NCBI GenBank assembly: GCA_049609625.1
Contig: JBMYYR010000001.1
Location: 1 to 64,000 of the forward strand
Reading direction: 5' to 3'
DNA from: JBMYYR01 sp049609625
GTDB taxonomy: Bacteria > Bacteroidota > Bacteroidia > Flavobacteriales > CAJXXR01
Length of the DNA stretch: 64,000 nucleotides
Part shown: piece after piece, positions 24,655-33,176 of the stretch
How positions within the stretch are numbered: the first letter of the stretch is position 1
How the letters are laid out: every line of letters begins with the position of its first letter
Made by a program: the position numbers and the translations under genes
Notes under the pieces: generated by a model
What the model was told of the DNA's origin: nothing
The model's database searches: none
The model's input: the letters and a program-made list of their open reading frames with translations, nothing else

Positions 24655-25788
24655 ATGGACGATTTTCAAACTGTTCGCGCTTCGCAAAAGAATAAAAGTT
24701 GTAAAAATTGCGCTGCCGAACTCAACTATAAAGCAGGTTCTACAACGCTCCACTGCCTCTATTGTGGGCATTTGGAGCAAATAGAAGCGCAAGAACATCA
24801 ATCAATATTAGAACTCAATTTAGAAAAATACCTTTCTGAAATGGGCGAAAATGCGCATACTATTGAGCTTTCGATGATGAATTGCAAAGCCTGTGGCGCC
24901 GACCAACACGTAGAGCAACATCTCCAAACCTTAAACTGTTCGTTTTGTGGTTCAATTTTAGAAGCTCAACGCATCAGACAGGAAGAATGGATTGAACCGG
25001 GAGCAATTCTGCCCTTTCAGTTAGAAAAAAATAAAGCCTTAGAGTTGTTTCAGGCATGGTCTCAAGGCTTGTGGCTTGCTCCCAATAACTTTAAAAAAGC
25101 ACACCTAAATCCCGCTCATTTACAAGGTGTTTATTTGCCTTTTTGGACTTTTGATGCCCAAATGCACGTTCGTTACTCGGGGCAGCGTGGACAGTATTAT
25201 TACAAGAACAAACGCGTGGCCGTAAAGGTAAATGGACAAACTCAATACCGAAACCGACAAGTGAGAAAAGTGCGCTGGACACCTTGTTCTGGTGAAGTTT
25301 CTGGCTTTGTAGACGACACTCTAATATCGGCAACAGCCAACAAGAACAAAAGACAGCTCAGCGACAAGGTTTGCCATTGGACTTTGGAGGCCTGCCAGCC
25401 TTTTGACGCCAAATATTTGGCCGGCTATACAACCGAAATGTATACATTGCCCTTAAAAAAAGGACATATTGAGGCCAAAAAAGAAGCTGATGTTATCGCC
25501 AAAAACTGGGCAAAAAATGACATCGGCGGAGATACTCAGCGCATCCAGTCGCTAACCAAAACGTTGACAAAAGAAACGTTTAAGCACATTTTGTTGCCCA
25601 TGTTTATGTCTCATTATAACTACGAAGGAAAAGTTTACTCACTGTATATCAACGGACAAACGGGCGAAATTGATGCCGAACGGCCTTATTCGGTCTGGAA
25701 AATTGCTTTTATTTGCCTTGTGGTCTTGCTGATTGTCTGTTTGATTTATTATTTAAATCAGAAACCTGTTGGTTATGAGTCAGTTTAG
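24655..25788 (+). CDS. Zinc-ribbon membrane protein (YdjG-like)
   Basis: Two tandem zinc ribbons open the protein: CKNCAAELNY with CLYCGH (residues about 16-40) and CKACGAD with CSFCGS (about 75-100). A middle domain (about 110-340) contains VYLPFWTFDAQM and resembles the TFIIB-type zinc-ribbon protein family related to YdjG. One membrane helix (about 347-368, WKIAFICLVVLLIVCLIYYL) lies near the C-terminus, so the bulk is cytoplasmic. It is the second gene of a two-gene operon and probably anchors the SPFH partner to the membrane. Confidence 0.78.
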   Translation: MDDFQTVRASQKNKSCKNCAAELNYKAGSTTLHCLYCGHLEQIEAQEHQSILELNLEKYLSEMGENAHTIELSMMNCKACGADQHVEQHLQTLNCSFCGSILEAQRIRQEEWIEPGAILPFQLEKNKALELFQAWSQGLWLAPNNFKKAHLNPAHLQGVYLPFWTFDAQMHVRYSGQRGQYYYKNKRVAVKVNGQTQYRNRQVRKVRWTPCSGEVSGFVDDTLISATANKNKRQLSDKVCHWTLEACQPFDAKYLAGYTTEMYTLPLKKGHIEAKKEADVIAKNWAKNDIGGDTQRIQSLTKTLTKETFKHILLPMFMSHYNYEGKVYSLYINGQTGEIDAERPYSVWKIAFICLVVLLIVCLIYYLNQKPVGYESV

Positions 25789-25800
25789 AGAGGCTTGTTG

Positions 25801-25825
25801 AAAAAAAAACGGAGCTTGATCTCCG
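25801..25825 (-). terminator. Intrinsic terminator after ccoI
   Basis: CGGAG (25810-25814) pairs with CTCCG (25821-25825), and on the minus strand the hairpin is followed by nine T residues (25809-25801). It lies about 78 bases past the ccoI stop. It may also slow transcription from the opposite side, but the T run favours the minus strand. Confidence 0.65.
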
Positions 25826-25902
25826 AGAACTGCCAGCATGCTATTCAAAAACTAAAACAAAAGGTGTGAATTTGTCCTGATTTGAGCCGACACAAAAGTA
25901 GC

Positions 25903-28272
25903 TTAGTACTGTTTTTTAGCCACATAGGCTGTTGCCAATGTAGAGAACAGAACTACTGTAATGGAGCTAAGTGGCATCAAAATGGCTGCCACAATGGGCG
26001 ATAGTTTACCACTAACGGCAAAACTCAAGCCTACCACATTGTATAGAAATGAAATGGCAAAACTGAATTTAATAATCCGAATACTCAGTTTAGAAAAGTT
26101 GATAAAGTAGGGCAGATGTTCAAATTGATTGGCGCTTAGAATGGCGTCGCAAGCCGGAGAAAACTGGTGAATATTATCTGAAACAGCAACGCCTACTTTG
26201 CTCTGTTTTAGTGCGCCGGCATCGTTTAGTCCATCGCCAATCATCATCACTTGTTCGTGCTCAGACTCTAGTTGTTTAATGTAGTTCAGTTTGTCCATCG
26301 GCGATTGGTCGAAATGTAATTGTTTGATGCCAAACTGTGTTTCTAGTACAGCTTTTTGACCTGCGTTGTCGCCAGAAATTAGATGAATAGAACATGATTC
26401 TTTTAGTTTGTCAACCAGTGTTTTGAGCCCTTTCCGATAACTTTGCTCGAGCTGGAAATAGCCTTTTGTTTGGCCATTTATGGCAACATAAACCCGAGAA
26501 GCACGCTTGTGTTTAGATGCTTTGTTTAGATCTAAAAACTCGGCAGAACCTAATTTTATTTTGAATCCATCTAGCTCACTTTCAATACCTTGTCCTGAAA
26601 TTTCCTTAAAACTTTTTAGTGTTTGACTTCCTGAACATTCAAGATGATTCTTGATCGCTACGCTTAAGGGGTGCAGGGAGTTGCTAACGACGGATTTGAC
26701 CGCTTCTTGTTCGAGCGTATTCAAAGGGTCGCCATGAAAATTTATATGCTTCATACCTCGGTGGGTAATAGTGCCTGTTTTGTCTAAAACGACGGTGGAA
26801 ATAGCGGCCATCGACTCAATAACTTGAGTGTTTTTTAGGTATAAGCCTTTGCTGCCCATCAATCGGATGGTGTTTCCGAGTGTAAAAGGCACGCTCAGTG
26901 CAAGAGCACAAGGGCAAGCCACAATCAGTACGGCTGTTAGTGCATTCCACATCAAATGCTTGTCGGTGTACCACCAAAACAATGCAGTACAAAGAGTGAT
27001 AACCAGAATAACAATGGTAAAATATTTGCTTACTCGGTTGCTGATGGAATGGAGATCGCTTTGTTCACTTTTTTTATCAAAAATATCCTGATTCCAAAGC
27101 TGAGTAAGGTAGCTGTTGTTGACTTTTTTTGTGAGTTCGACACCAATTTTTGTGCCTACCTGTCGGCCTCCAGCAAAAATTTGATCGCCTATGTGTTTCC
27201 GCACAGGTGCCGACTCGCCCGTAACGAAACTATAGTCGATATAGGCTTCTCCGGATGTTAGAATGCTATCGGCAGGAATAAGTTCGTTGTTTCTAAGTTC
27301 GATGTTGTCGCCTACTTTTAGGTCGTCAATAGTTGTAGGCTGGTATGTGTTGCCTACTTTTTTGGAGACCGCAATGGGGAAATAGGATTTATAATCTCGC
27401 TCGAACGACAAGGTGTCGTAGGTTTTTTTCTGAAACCACTGCCCCAGAAGCAGAAAGAAAACGAGCCCTGAAAGTGAATCGAAATATCCAGCGCCAGTTG
27501 CCGAAATAATTTCATAGCTACTCCGAATCAATAAGGTAATCATACCCAAAGCGATAGGAATGTCCATGTTTATAAAGCGTTGCTGGATGCCTTTCCAAGC
27601 GTTTCTCAGATAGCCAAAACCAGCATAAAAAAAGACAGGTAAGGTCAAAATGAGTGAAATGTAGCCAAAAAAGGCTCGAAATTGCTCATAGGAAGCATCA
27701 ATGCCCAGATATTCTGGAAAAGCCAAGAGCATAATATTACCAAAACAAAAGCCCGCTACACCGATTTTGTAATATAAACTGCGATTGATGTTTGCATTGG
27801 CGGAAGTTTCGAGCTTGTCGTGGAGGTTGGGCTGGTAGCCAATGGCGGAGAGCAATTCGACAACTTCTCTTAGGTTAATGTCTTGATTATTAAAGCTAAT
27901 GTCGACTCGGCGGCTAGAGAAATTCACAAATGCTGACGAAATTCCTTTGTGGAGTCGTGTTAAATTTTCGAGCAACCAAATACAGGCACTACAATGAATT
28001 TGAGGAATATGAAATGAAACCTTGGTTAGGTTATCGTTTTCAAACCGAATCCATCGCTGTTTGAACTCATCGACATCCAAAAACGCAAATTGATCTTTGT
28101 GGTTTAGCTCGGTTTTGAGTCCCGGAAAATGTTCTAAATCATAGTAAGTATCCAAATCATTTGTCTCCAAAATCTCGAAAACTGTTCGGCAACCAAAACA
28201 ACAAAAGTGCTGTGTTTTATAAATCACTTCGCTTGCACTCTCGCATGGGTCTCCACAGTGGTAACAGTTCAT
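25903..28272 (-). CDS. ccoI: Copper-translocating P1B-type ATPase, CcoI/FixI type
   Basis: CcoI/FixI exports copper across the inner membrane for maturation of cbb3-type cytochrome oxidase. The N-terminus has the family-specific cysteine cluster (CYHCGDPC and FCCFGC, residues 3-30), then a heavy-metal-binding domain with HCSAC near residue 93. Eight membrane helices follow the usual P1B layout, with the transport motif CPC in ACPCALALS, the phosphorylation site DKTGT near residue 496, the HP motif in LHPLS, and GDGLNDAGAL in the P domain. The length (789) is typical. The oxidase genes ccoNOP and ccoS are not adjacent. It is divergent from a FixL-like kinase and REC-Crp gene. Confidence 0.92.
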   Translation of the reverse strand: MNCYHCGDPCESASEVIYKTQHFCCFGCRTVFEILETNDLDTYYDLEHFPGLKTELNHKDQFAFLDVDEFKQRWIRFENDNLTKVSFHIPQIHCSACIWLLENLTRLHKGISSAFVNFSSRRVDISFNNQDINLREVVELLSAIGYQPNLHDKLETSANANINRSLYYKIGVAGFCFGNIMLLAFPEYLGIDASYEQFRAFFGYISLILTLPVFFYAGFGYLRNAWKGIQQRFINMDIPIALGMITLLIRSSYEIISATGAGYFDSLSGLVFFLLLGQWFQKKTYDTLSFERDYKSYFPIAVSKKVGNTYQPTTIDDLKVGDNIELRNNELIPADSILTSGEAYIDYSFVTGESAPVRKHIGDQIFAGGRQVGTKIGVELTKKVNNSYLTQLWNQDIFDKKSEQSDLHSISNRVSKYFTIVILVITLCTALFWWYTDKHLMWNALTAVLIVACPCALALSVPFTLGNTIRLMGSKGLYLKNTQVIESMAAISTVVLDKTGTITHRGMKHINFHGDPLNTLEQEAVKSVVSNSLHPLSVAIKNHLECSGSQTLKSFKEISGQGIESELDGFKIKLGSAEFLDLNKASKHKRASRVYVAINGQTKGYFQLEQSYRKGLKTLVDKLKESCSIHLISGDNAGQKAVLETQFGIKQLHFDQSPMDKLNYIKQLESEHEQVMMIGDGLNDAGALKQSKVGVAVSDNIHQFSPACDAILSANQFEHLPYFINFSKLSIRIIKFSFAISFLYNVVGLSFAVSGKLSPIVAAILMPLSSITVVLFSTLATAYVAKKQY

Positions 28273-28350
28273 AGCTTTGGTTTTGAGATAATGAATGATA
28301 ACAATAGGTTCAACATAAGGTATTGTAGGTTGATTGCTCTAGTCGAAACA

Positions 28351-28362
28351 TGATTTTTATCA
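28351..28362. promoter_or_regulatory. Candidate Crp/Fnr-type site 1 (TGAT-N4-ATCA)
   Basis: TGATTTTTATCA is a perfect inverted repeat of four bases per half-site and matches the inner part of the FNR/FixK consensus TTGAT-N4-ATCAA. It lies in the intergenic region between ccoI and the histidine kinase gene, 79 bases upstream of the ccoI start. Confidence 0.5.
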
Positions 28363-28424
28363 CATTTCCGACAAAACAATAGTATTCTCTTGATATTCAA
28401 AATGCTTCATTTCAGTAAAAAAGC

Positions 28425-28436
28425 TGATATTTGTCA
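28425..28436. promoter_or_regulatory. Candidate Crp/Fnr-type site 2 (TGA-N6-TCA)
   Basis: TGATATTTGTCA, embedded in CTGA...TCAG, is a second symmetric TGA-N6-TCA element, 56 bases upstream of the histidine kinase start. Its centre is 74 bases from that of site 1, close to seven helical turns, so both could be bound on the same DNA face. Confidence 0.4.
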
Positions 28437-28491
28437 GTTTTTTAACGTCAATATTAAAATTATTTTGTAATCCAACAACACCAAGGTCTCT

Positions 28492-30045
28492 ATGTGTAAA
28501 CACAGTCAAGCTCAAAACATCAAAGAAACGAGAATTAATCCTGAAGAATTTTACCAACAATTGTTTGATTCGGCAGGAGAGGGCATTCTTTTGGTCAACA
28601 ACAAAGGTCAAATTGTGATGGCCAACAAAAGACTGGTTGATTTATTTGGTTATCAACTCGAAGAGATTCTAAATCAGAATATTAATATTTTGATTCCCCA
28701 AAATTCTAGACCACATCATGATCGTTATATCTCTGGCTATTTTAGTGCGCCAAGAGCTCGGTCTATGGGTAAGGAAATGATTTTGGCTGGGCTTAGAAAA
28801 GATGGTACTGAATTTCCGATTGAAATCAGTCTGAATTATTTTAGATCGAACAAAGACATGTTTGCTATTGCTTTGATTACCGACATCACTGTCCGAAAAG
28901 AGGCCGAATCTGAAATTGTGGAGCTCAACGAAAAATTGGAACAGCGAGTCAAGGAACGTACAGAGCAGCTGGCAGAAAGCGAACGTTTGTATAGCGCTAT
29001 TGCGCGTAATTTTCCCGATGGCATTATTAGTGTTCTGGACCGGAATTTGAATTATATTTTTGTTGAAGGCAAGGAGCTCACAAAGTTGGGCATCGATGCA
29101 AAATCTTTGATTAACACCAGCTATCTTGAACGGCTTCCGAAAGCCCTGTTGAGCCAAGTGAAACATCATTTTTCTCAGGTTTTTGAAGGAGAATCGAACT
29201 CATTTGAACTTTCTCTAAACCAAAGACATTATGTTTTGGATGCTGTGCCTCTAAAACACACGGGCACTAAAATAGATCAGATTTTGTTGGTCGAAAAAAA
29301 CGTTACTTCAACCAAAGAGCTCGAGAATGAAATGAAGAAAAGTTTGGAAAGAGAGCGCGAACTTAGCAGTATGAAATCTCGCTTTGTGTCGATGGCTTCG
29401 CATGAGTTCAGAACGCCATTGGGCACTATTCTGTCTTCTGCATCGCTGATAGCTCGCTACACCAAAGACGAGCAACAGGAACAAAGAGAAAAACATGTGT
29501 CTAAAATTAAATCATCGGTAACAAATCTAACCAGTATTCTGAATGATTTTTTGTCTTTAGAAAGTCTGGAGGCAGGCAAACTGACTTGTGTTCTTGAAGC
29601 GTTTGAACTTGTAGATCTTTGCGAAACGGTAAAAGAGGATATTCAAGGTTTGCTAAAAACAGGACAAACCATAGAGTATAAGCATCTAGGCGATCAAAGT
29701 ATAGTTTGTCTGGACAAGCAAATGATGGGAAATGCGCTATTGAATTTATTATCGAATGCCATTAAATATTCTCACGAATATCAAGCTATTCAGTTTGTTA
29801 GTCAAATTGAAGATGGGCAATTGAATATTTCCGTAACCGACAACGGTATCGGTATACCAATAAGTGAGCAGAAGCATTTGTTTGTTCGGTTTTTTAGAGC
29901 CAACAATGCAACCAACATCAAAGGAACCGGCTTGGGACTCAACATCACAAAAAAATATATTGAACTGATGGGAGGGAAAATTCAGCTGACTAGCGAAGAA
30001 GGAAAAGGCACAAAGGCGGAACTTTTGTTTGATTTAAAACACTAA
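28492..30045 (+). CDS. PAS-PAS sensor histidine kinase, FixL-like
   Basis: The protein has no membrane helix and should be cytoplasmic. PAS1 (about 17-140) ends with the coiled linker EIVELNEKLEQRVKERTEQL. PAS2 follows (about 165-275), then the dimerisation/phosphoacceptor domain with H304 in MASHEFRTPLG, and the HATPase domain with NLLSNAIKYS, DNGIGIP and GTGLGL. In PAS1 the segment HDRYISGY aligns with HDSYISRY of Bradyrhizobium FixL, placing H76 at the haem-ligating His. The FixL Arg that senses bound oxygen aligns with Met here. Many PAS domains share this motif without haem, so oxygen sensing is a hypothesis. It is co-transcribed with the REC-Crp gene 4 bases downstream. Confidence 0.85.
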   Translation: MCKHSQAQNIKETRINPEEFYQQLFDSAGEGILLVNNKGQIVMANKRLVDLFGYQLEEILNQNINILIPQNSRPHHDRYISGYFSAPRARSMGKEMILAGLRKDGTEFPIEISLNYFRSNKDMFAIALITDITVRKEAESEIVELNEKLEQRVKERTEQLAESERLYSAIARNFPDGIISVLDRNLNYIFVEGKELTKLGIDAKSLINTSYLERLPKALLSQVKHHFSQVFEGESNSFELSLNQRHYVLDAVPLKHTGTKIDQILLVEKNVTSTKELENEMKKSLERERELSSMKSRFVSMASHEFRTPLGTILSSASLIARYTKDEQQEQREKHVSKIKSSVTNLTSILNDFLSLESLEAGKLTCVLEAFELVDLCETVKEDIQGLLKTGQTIEYKHLGDQSIVCLDKQMMGNALLNLLSNAIKYSHEYQAIQFVSQIEDGQLNISVTDNGIGIPISEQKHLFVRFFRANNATNIKGTGLGLNITKKYIELMGGKIQLTSEEGKGTKAELLFDLKH

Positions 30046-30049
30046 AATT

Positions 30050-31111
30050 ATGGCAAAATCAATTTTGTTGATAGAAGACAATAAAGGCATGAGAGAAAAT
30101 ATTGCCGAAATTTTGGAATTGGCAAATTATGAAGTTTCGACTGCCGAAAATGGAAAAATTGGGGTAAAACAAGCAAAGCTTTTGCTTCCCGATCTTATTA
30201 TTTGCGATATTATGATGCCTGAAATGGATGGTTATGAAACCTTGTATATGCTTGGGAAAGACAAGCGAACGAGCCAAATTCCGTTTATTTTTTTGACGGC
30301 AAAATCGGAAAAAACCGATTGGCGAAAAGGTATGAACATGGGCGCGGACGATTATCTGACCAAGCCTTTTGATGAAATGGAACTTCTGAATGCCGTTGAG
30401 GTTAGGCTTCAGAAAAGTGAACGCTTGAGCCAGGAATTAAATGATAAGTTGGAGCATTCTAATCACTTCATATACAAATCATTGGGTATGGAAAAATTAA
30501 GAGCTCTAGCCGAAAATAAAAAATCAAAAGTCTACAAGAAAAAGGAAATTATTTTCCATGAAGGCGATTACGTTGGTTCTGTGTTCTATGTGTTGCAAGG
30601 AAAAATTAAGACCTACAAAAGTAATCTAGATTCAAAAGATTATACACTTGACCTGTACCGAAAGGGCGATTTTATTGGTTACAAAGCGCTCATCAAAGAG
30701 ATGGAACATTTCAATTCGGCTGTGGCACTCGAAGATTCTACGCTTGTAAGAATCAAAAAAGAAGAATTTTTGAACCTGCTCTACGAAAACCCTGATGTGT
30801 CTAAAGTGTTCAATAAGTTACTGTCGGGAAAATTGATGGAAAAAGAACAGGAATTAATTAATTTGGCTTTCAATTCGGTTCGCAAACGTGCTGCCGACGC
30901 TCTGTTGTTGTTAGAAAAAAAGTATAAAGAAGAGGACGAATCTCCATTTTGTATGTCGATTTCTAGGGACGATTTGGCAAGCCTTGTTGGCACATCTACC
31001 GAGTCGGTTATTCGCGCACTTTCCGATTTTAAAGACGAAGCATTGATAGAAGTAAAAGGAAGTAAAATTACTTTGCTGGACAGCGATGGCTTAAAATCTT
31101 TGCGACAGTAG
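30050..31111 (+). CDS. Response regulator fused to a Crp/Fnr-type DNA-binding module
   Basis: The N-terminal receiver domain (1-125) has the acidic pocket E9/D10, the phosphoacceptor D53 in ICDIMMPEMDG and the late Lys in YLTKPFD. After a short coiled linker comes a cyclic-nucleotide-binding-type beta-roll (about 150-270, from EIIFHEGDYVGSVFYVLQG) and a Crp-type winged helix (about 280-350) with the recognition helix STESVIRALSDF. The Glu and Arg that contact TGA bases in Crp and FNR are kept (E-S-V-I-R). There is no cysteine cluster for an iron-sulfur centre, so signal input probably comes through phosphorylation by the kinase. The fusion would merge the FixJ and FixK roles in one protein. 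Confidence 0.9.
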   Translation: MAKSILLIEDNKGMRENIAEILELANYEVSTAENGKIGVKQAKLLLPDLIICDIMMPEMDGYETLYMLGKDKRTSQIPFIFLTAKSEKTDWRKGMNMGADDYLTKPFDEMELLNAVEVRLQKSERLSQELNDKLEHSNHFIYKSLGMEKLRALAENKKSKVYKKKEIIFHEGDYVGSVFYVLQGKIKTYKSNLDSKDYTLDLYRKGDFIGYKALIKEMEHFNSAVALEDSTLVRIKKEEFLNLLYENPDVSKVFNKLLSGKLMEKEQELINLAFNSVRKRAADALLLLEKKYKEEDESPFCMSISRDDLASLVGTSTESVIRALSDFKDEALIEVKGSKITLLDSDGLKSLRQ

Positions 31112-31260
31112 AGGTTGTTGGGTCATTTGCATGCTTTTTTTGTTAATTTGAGTTAATAGGAAATCTTAGTCTGCTTTCCAGATTGTTGCAGAAGAACATA
31201 AATTGCAAGATATTAACCATTATTAATTGAAGTGTAAAAATAAATTTTTTTGAGTTTTGT

Positions 31261-31268
31261 TAAGTTTG
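31261..31268 (+). promoter_or_regulatory. Putative -7 element of the bat operon
   Basis: TAAGTTTG matches TAnnTTTG exactly and lies 30 bases before the moxR start in the 187-base gap after the REC-Crp gene. A TTG at the normal distance is missing, so only the -7 half is supported. The rest of the gap shows no gene or clear terminator. Confidence 0.38.
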
Positions 31269-31298
31269 TCCTCGCTTTAAAACAAAAATCAAAAAACT

Positions 31299-32297
31299 AT
31301 GGAAACAACCGTCGATATTAAAGCCATTAATGAAAAAATTAAGGAAGAAAGTGCGTTTATTGATCTTTTAAGTTTAGAAATCAACAAAGTGATTGTTGGT
31401 CAAAAACACATGGTCGAGCGACTTTTAATCGGGCTTTTGGGTTCTGGACATATCCTTTTAGAAGGAGTGCCTGGGCTTGCAAAAACTTTGGCTATCAACA
31501 CACTTTCTAAGGCTATAAAGTCTGATTTTCAACGGATTCAATTCACGCCAGATCTGTTGCCTTCGGACGTCATCGGAACCTTGATTTACAATATCCAAAA
31601 AGGAGAATTTGACATCAAAAAAGGCCCTATTTTTTCCAATTTTGTGTTGGCAGATGAAATCAACCGAGCACCAGCAAAAGTACAATCGGCCCTACTAGAA
31701 GCCATGGCAGAAAAGCAGGTTACGATAGGCGATGTAACCTATAAATTGGACGAGCCATTTTTGGTTTTGGCAACGCAAAACCCTGTGGAACAAGAAGGTA
31801 CGTATCCCTTGCCCGAAGCTCAGATGGATAGATTTATGCTCAAAACAGTGATTACATACCCAACACTCGAAGACGAGCGTGCCATTGTGCGCAACACCAT
31901 AAACGGCTCTATTTATCAAGACGTCAATCCGGTTGTGAGTATCGAAGAAATTTTGAGAGCTCGCGAAGTGGTAAAAGAGGTTTATATGGACGAAAAAATC
32001 GAAAACTATATTCTTGATATCATATTTGCCAGTCGTTTTCCAGAAAAATACAAACTAGAGCATCTCAAACCACTTATCAGTTTTGGAGCTTCGCCTCGTG
32101 GGTCTATCAACTTGTCGATGGCAGCCAAAGTCTATGCTTTTATCCGCCATCGTGGTTATGTTATTCCAGAAGATGTTCGGGCAGTTTGTCATGATGTATT
32201 GCGCCACCGAATAGGTGTAACATACGAAGCCGAAGCTGAAAACTTGACAAGTGAAGATATTATTAATCAGATACTTAATGCTGTAGAAGTTCCGTAA
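31299..32297 (+). CDS. MoxR-family AAA+ ATPase
   Basis: MoxR ATPases are chaperone-like AAA+ proteins that work with VWA-domain partners. Walker A is in LEGVPGLAKT (near residue 50), Walker B in VLADEINRAPAKVQSALLEAM, and the sensor-1 segment reads LATQNPVEQEGTYPLPEAQMDRF with the typical arginine finger region beyond. The C-terminal lid domain is present and the length (332) is normal. It is the first gene of the bat operon, 7 bases upstream of the DUF58 gene. Confidence 0.95.
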   Translation: METTVDIKAINEKIKEESAFIDLLSLEINKVIVGQKHMVERLLIGLLGSGHILLEGVPGLAKTLAINTLSKAIKSDFQRIQFTPDLLPSDVIGTLIYNIQKGEFDIKKGPIFSNFVLADEINRAPAKVQSALLEAMAEKQVTIGDVTYKLDEPFLVLATQNPVEQEGTYPLPEAQMDRFMLKTVITYPTLEDERAIVRNTINGSIYQDVNPVVSIEEILRAREVVKEVYMDEKIENYILDIIFASRFPEKYKLEHLKPLISFGASPRGSINLSMAAKVYAFIRHRGYVIPEDVRAVCHDVLRHRIGVTYEAEAENLTSEDIINQILNAVEVP

Positions 32298-32304
32298 ACA
32301 GAGC

Positions 32305-33171
32305 ATGACAACTAGCGAAATCATAAAACAAGTTCGGCGGGTAGAAATCAAAACCAAACGCTTATCCAACCATATTTTTTCGGGAGAATATCACAGTTCT
32401 TTCAAAGGAAAAGGGATGTCTTTTTCTGAAGTCAGAAGATATGAAATGGGCGACGATGTACGCGATATCGATTGGAATGTAACCGCCAAATTGCACGAAC
32501 CTTATGTCAAGGTTTTTGAGGAAGAGCGCGAGCTTACCATGATGCTTTTGGTGGATGTGTCTGCCTCATCTACATTTGGCACCTTGAAAAGCGAAAAACG
32601 TCAATTGATGACCGAACTTTGTGCTGTTCTTGCCTTTTCGGCGATTCAGAATAACGACAAAGTGGGTCTAATTCTATTTAGTTCGGAAGTCGAAAAGTTT
32701 ATTCCACCCAAAAAAGGAAAAAGTCATATTCTGAGAATCATCAGAGAATTGATTGAATTTGAACCAAAATCTAAAGACACCAACATTAGTGTTGCATTGA
32801 AATTTATGATGCAAGTTATTAAAAAACAATGTATTACCTTTTTGGTTTCAGATTTTATAGATGAGGATTATCAGACCGAAATCCAGATGGCATCCAGAAA
32901 ATATGATTTTACAGGCGTTCGGATATTTGATCGACATGAAGAGCAGATGCCCGATGTTGGTTTGATAGAATGTGTTGATGTCGAGACCAATGAATCTATA
33001 TTAATTGACAGTAGTTCCAAAAAAGTTCGGACAGCCTACGATGCTAAATTCCATGTACACAAAGGCTATTGTGCCGATGTGTTCAGAAAAAGTGGCTCGG
33101 ATTTAATTGAACTCCAAACTGACGAAAATTACATCAAAAAATTATTGGCATTTTTTAAAAAACGTAGCTAA
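32305..33171 (+). CDS. DUF58 domain protein of the bat operon
   Basis: The conserved DUF58 core YEMGDDVRDIDWNVTAKLHEPYVK (about residues 48-72) is followed by a VWA-like fold with the metal-site motif DVSAS. No membrane helix is evident in this protein. DUF58 proteins are the usual partner of MoxR, and here the gene lies between moxR and the BatD-like gene (5-base gap). Its exact role in the bat complex is not established. Confidence 0.92.
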   Translation: MTTSEIIKQVRRVEIKTKRLSNHIFSGEYHSSFKGKGMSFSEVRRYEMGDDVRDIDWNVTAKLHEPYVKVFEEERELTMMLLVDVSASSTFGTLKSEKRQLMTELCAVLAFSAIQNNDKVGLILFSSEVEKFIPPKKGKSHILRIIRELIEFEPKSKDTNISVALKFMMQVIKKQCITFLVSDFIDEDYQTEIQMASRKYDFTGVRIFDRHEEQMPDVGLIECVDVETNESILIDSSSKKVRTAYDAKFHVHKGYCADVFRKSGSDLIELQTDENYIKKLLAFFKKRS

Positions 33172-33176
33172 ATTCG

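Noticed and set aside
28424..28437. Reading the CTGA-N6-TCAG element as an intrinsic terminator
   Set aside because: The arms are too short, no T run follows closely on the minus strand, and it lies upstream of both divergent genes rather than after a gene.
28492..28740. Definite haem-binding assignment for PAS1 of the kinase
   Set aside because: Only the His-Asp motif matches FixL. The oxygen-sensing Arg is not conserved and many flavin-free, haem-free PAS domains share the motif, so it is kept as a hypothesis.
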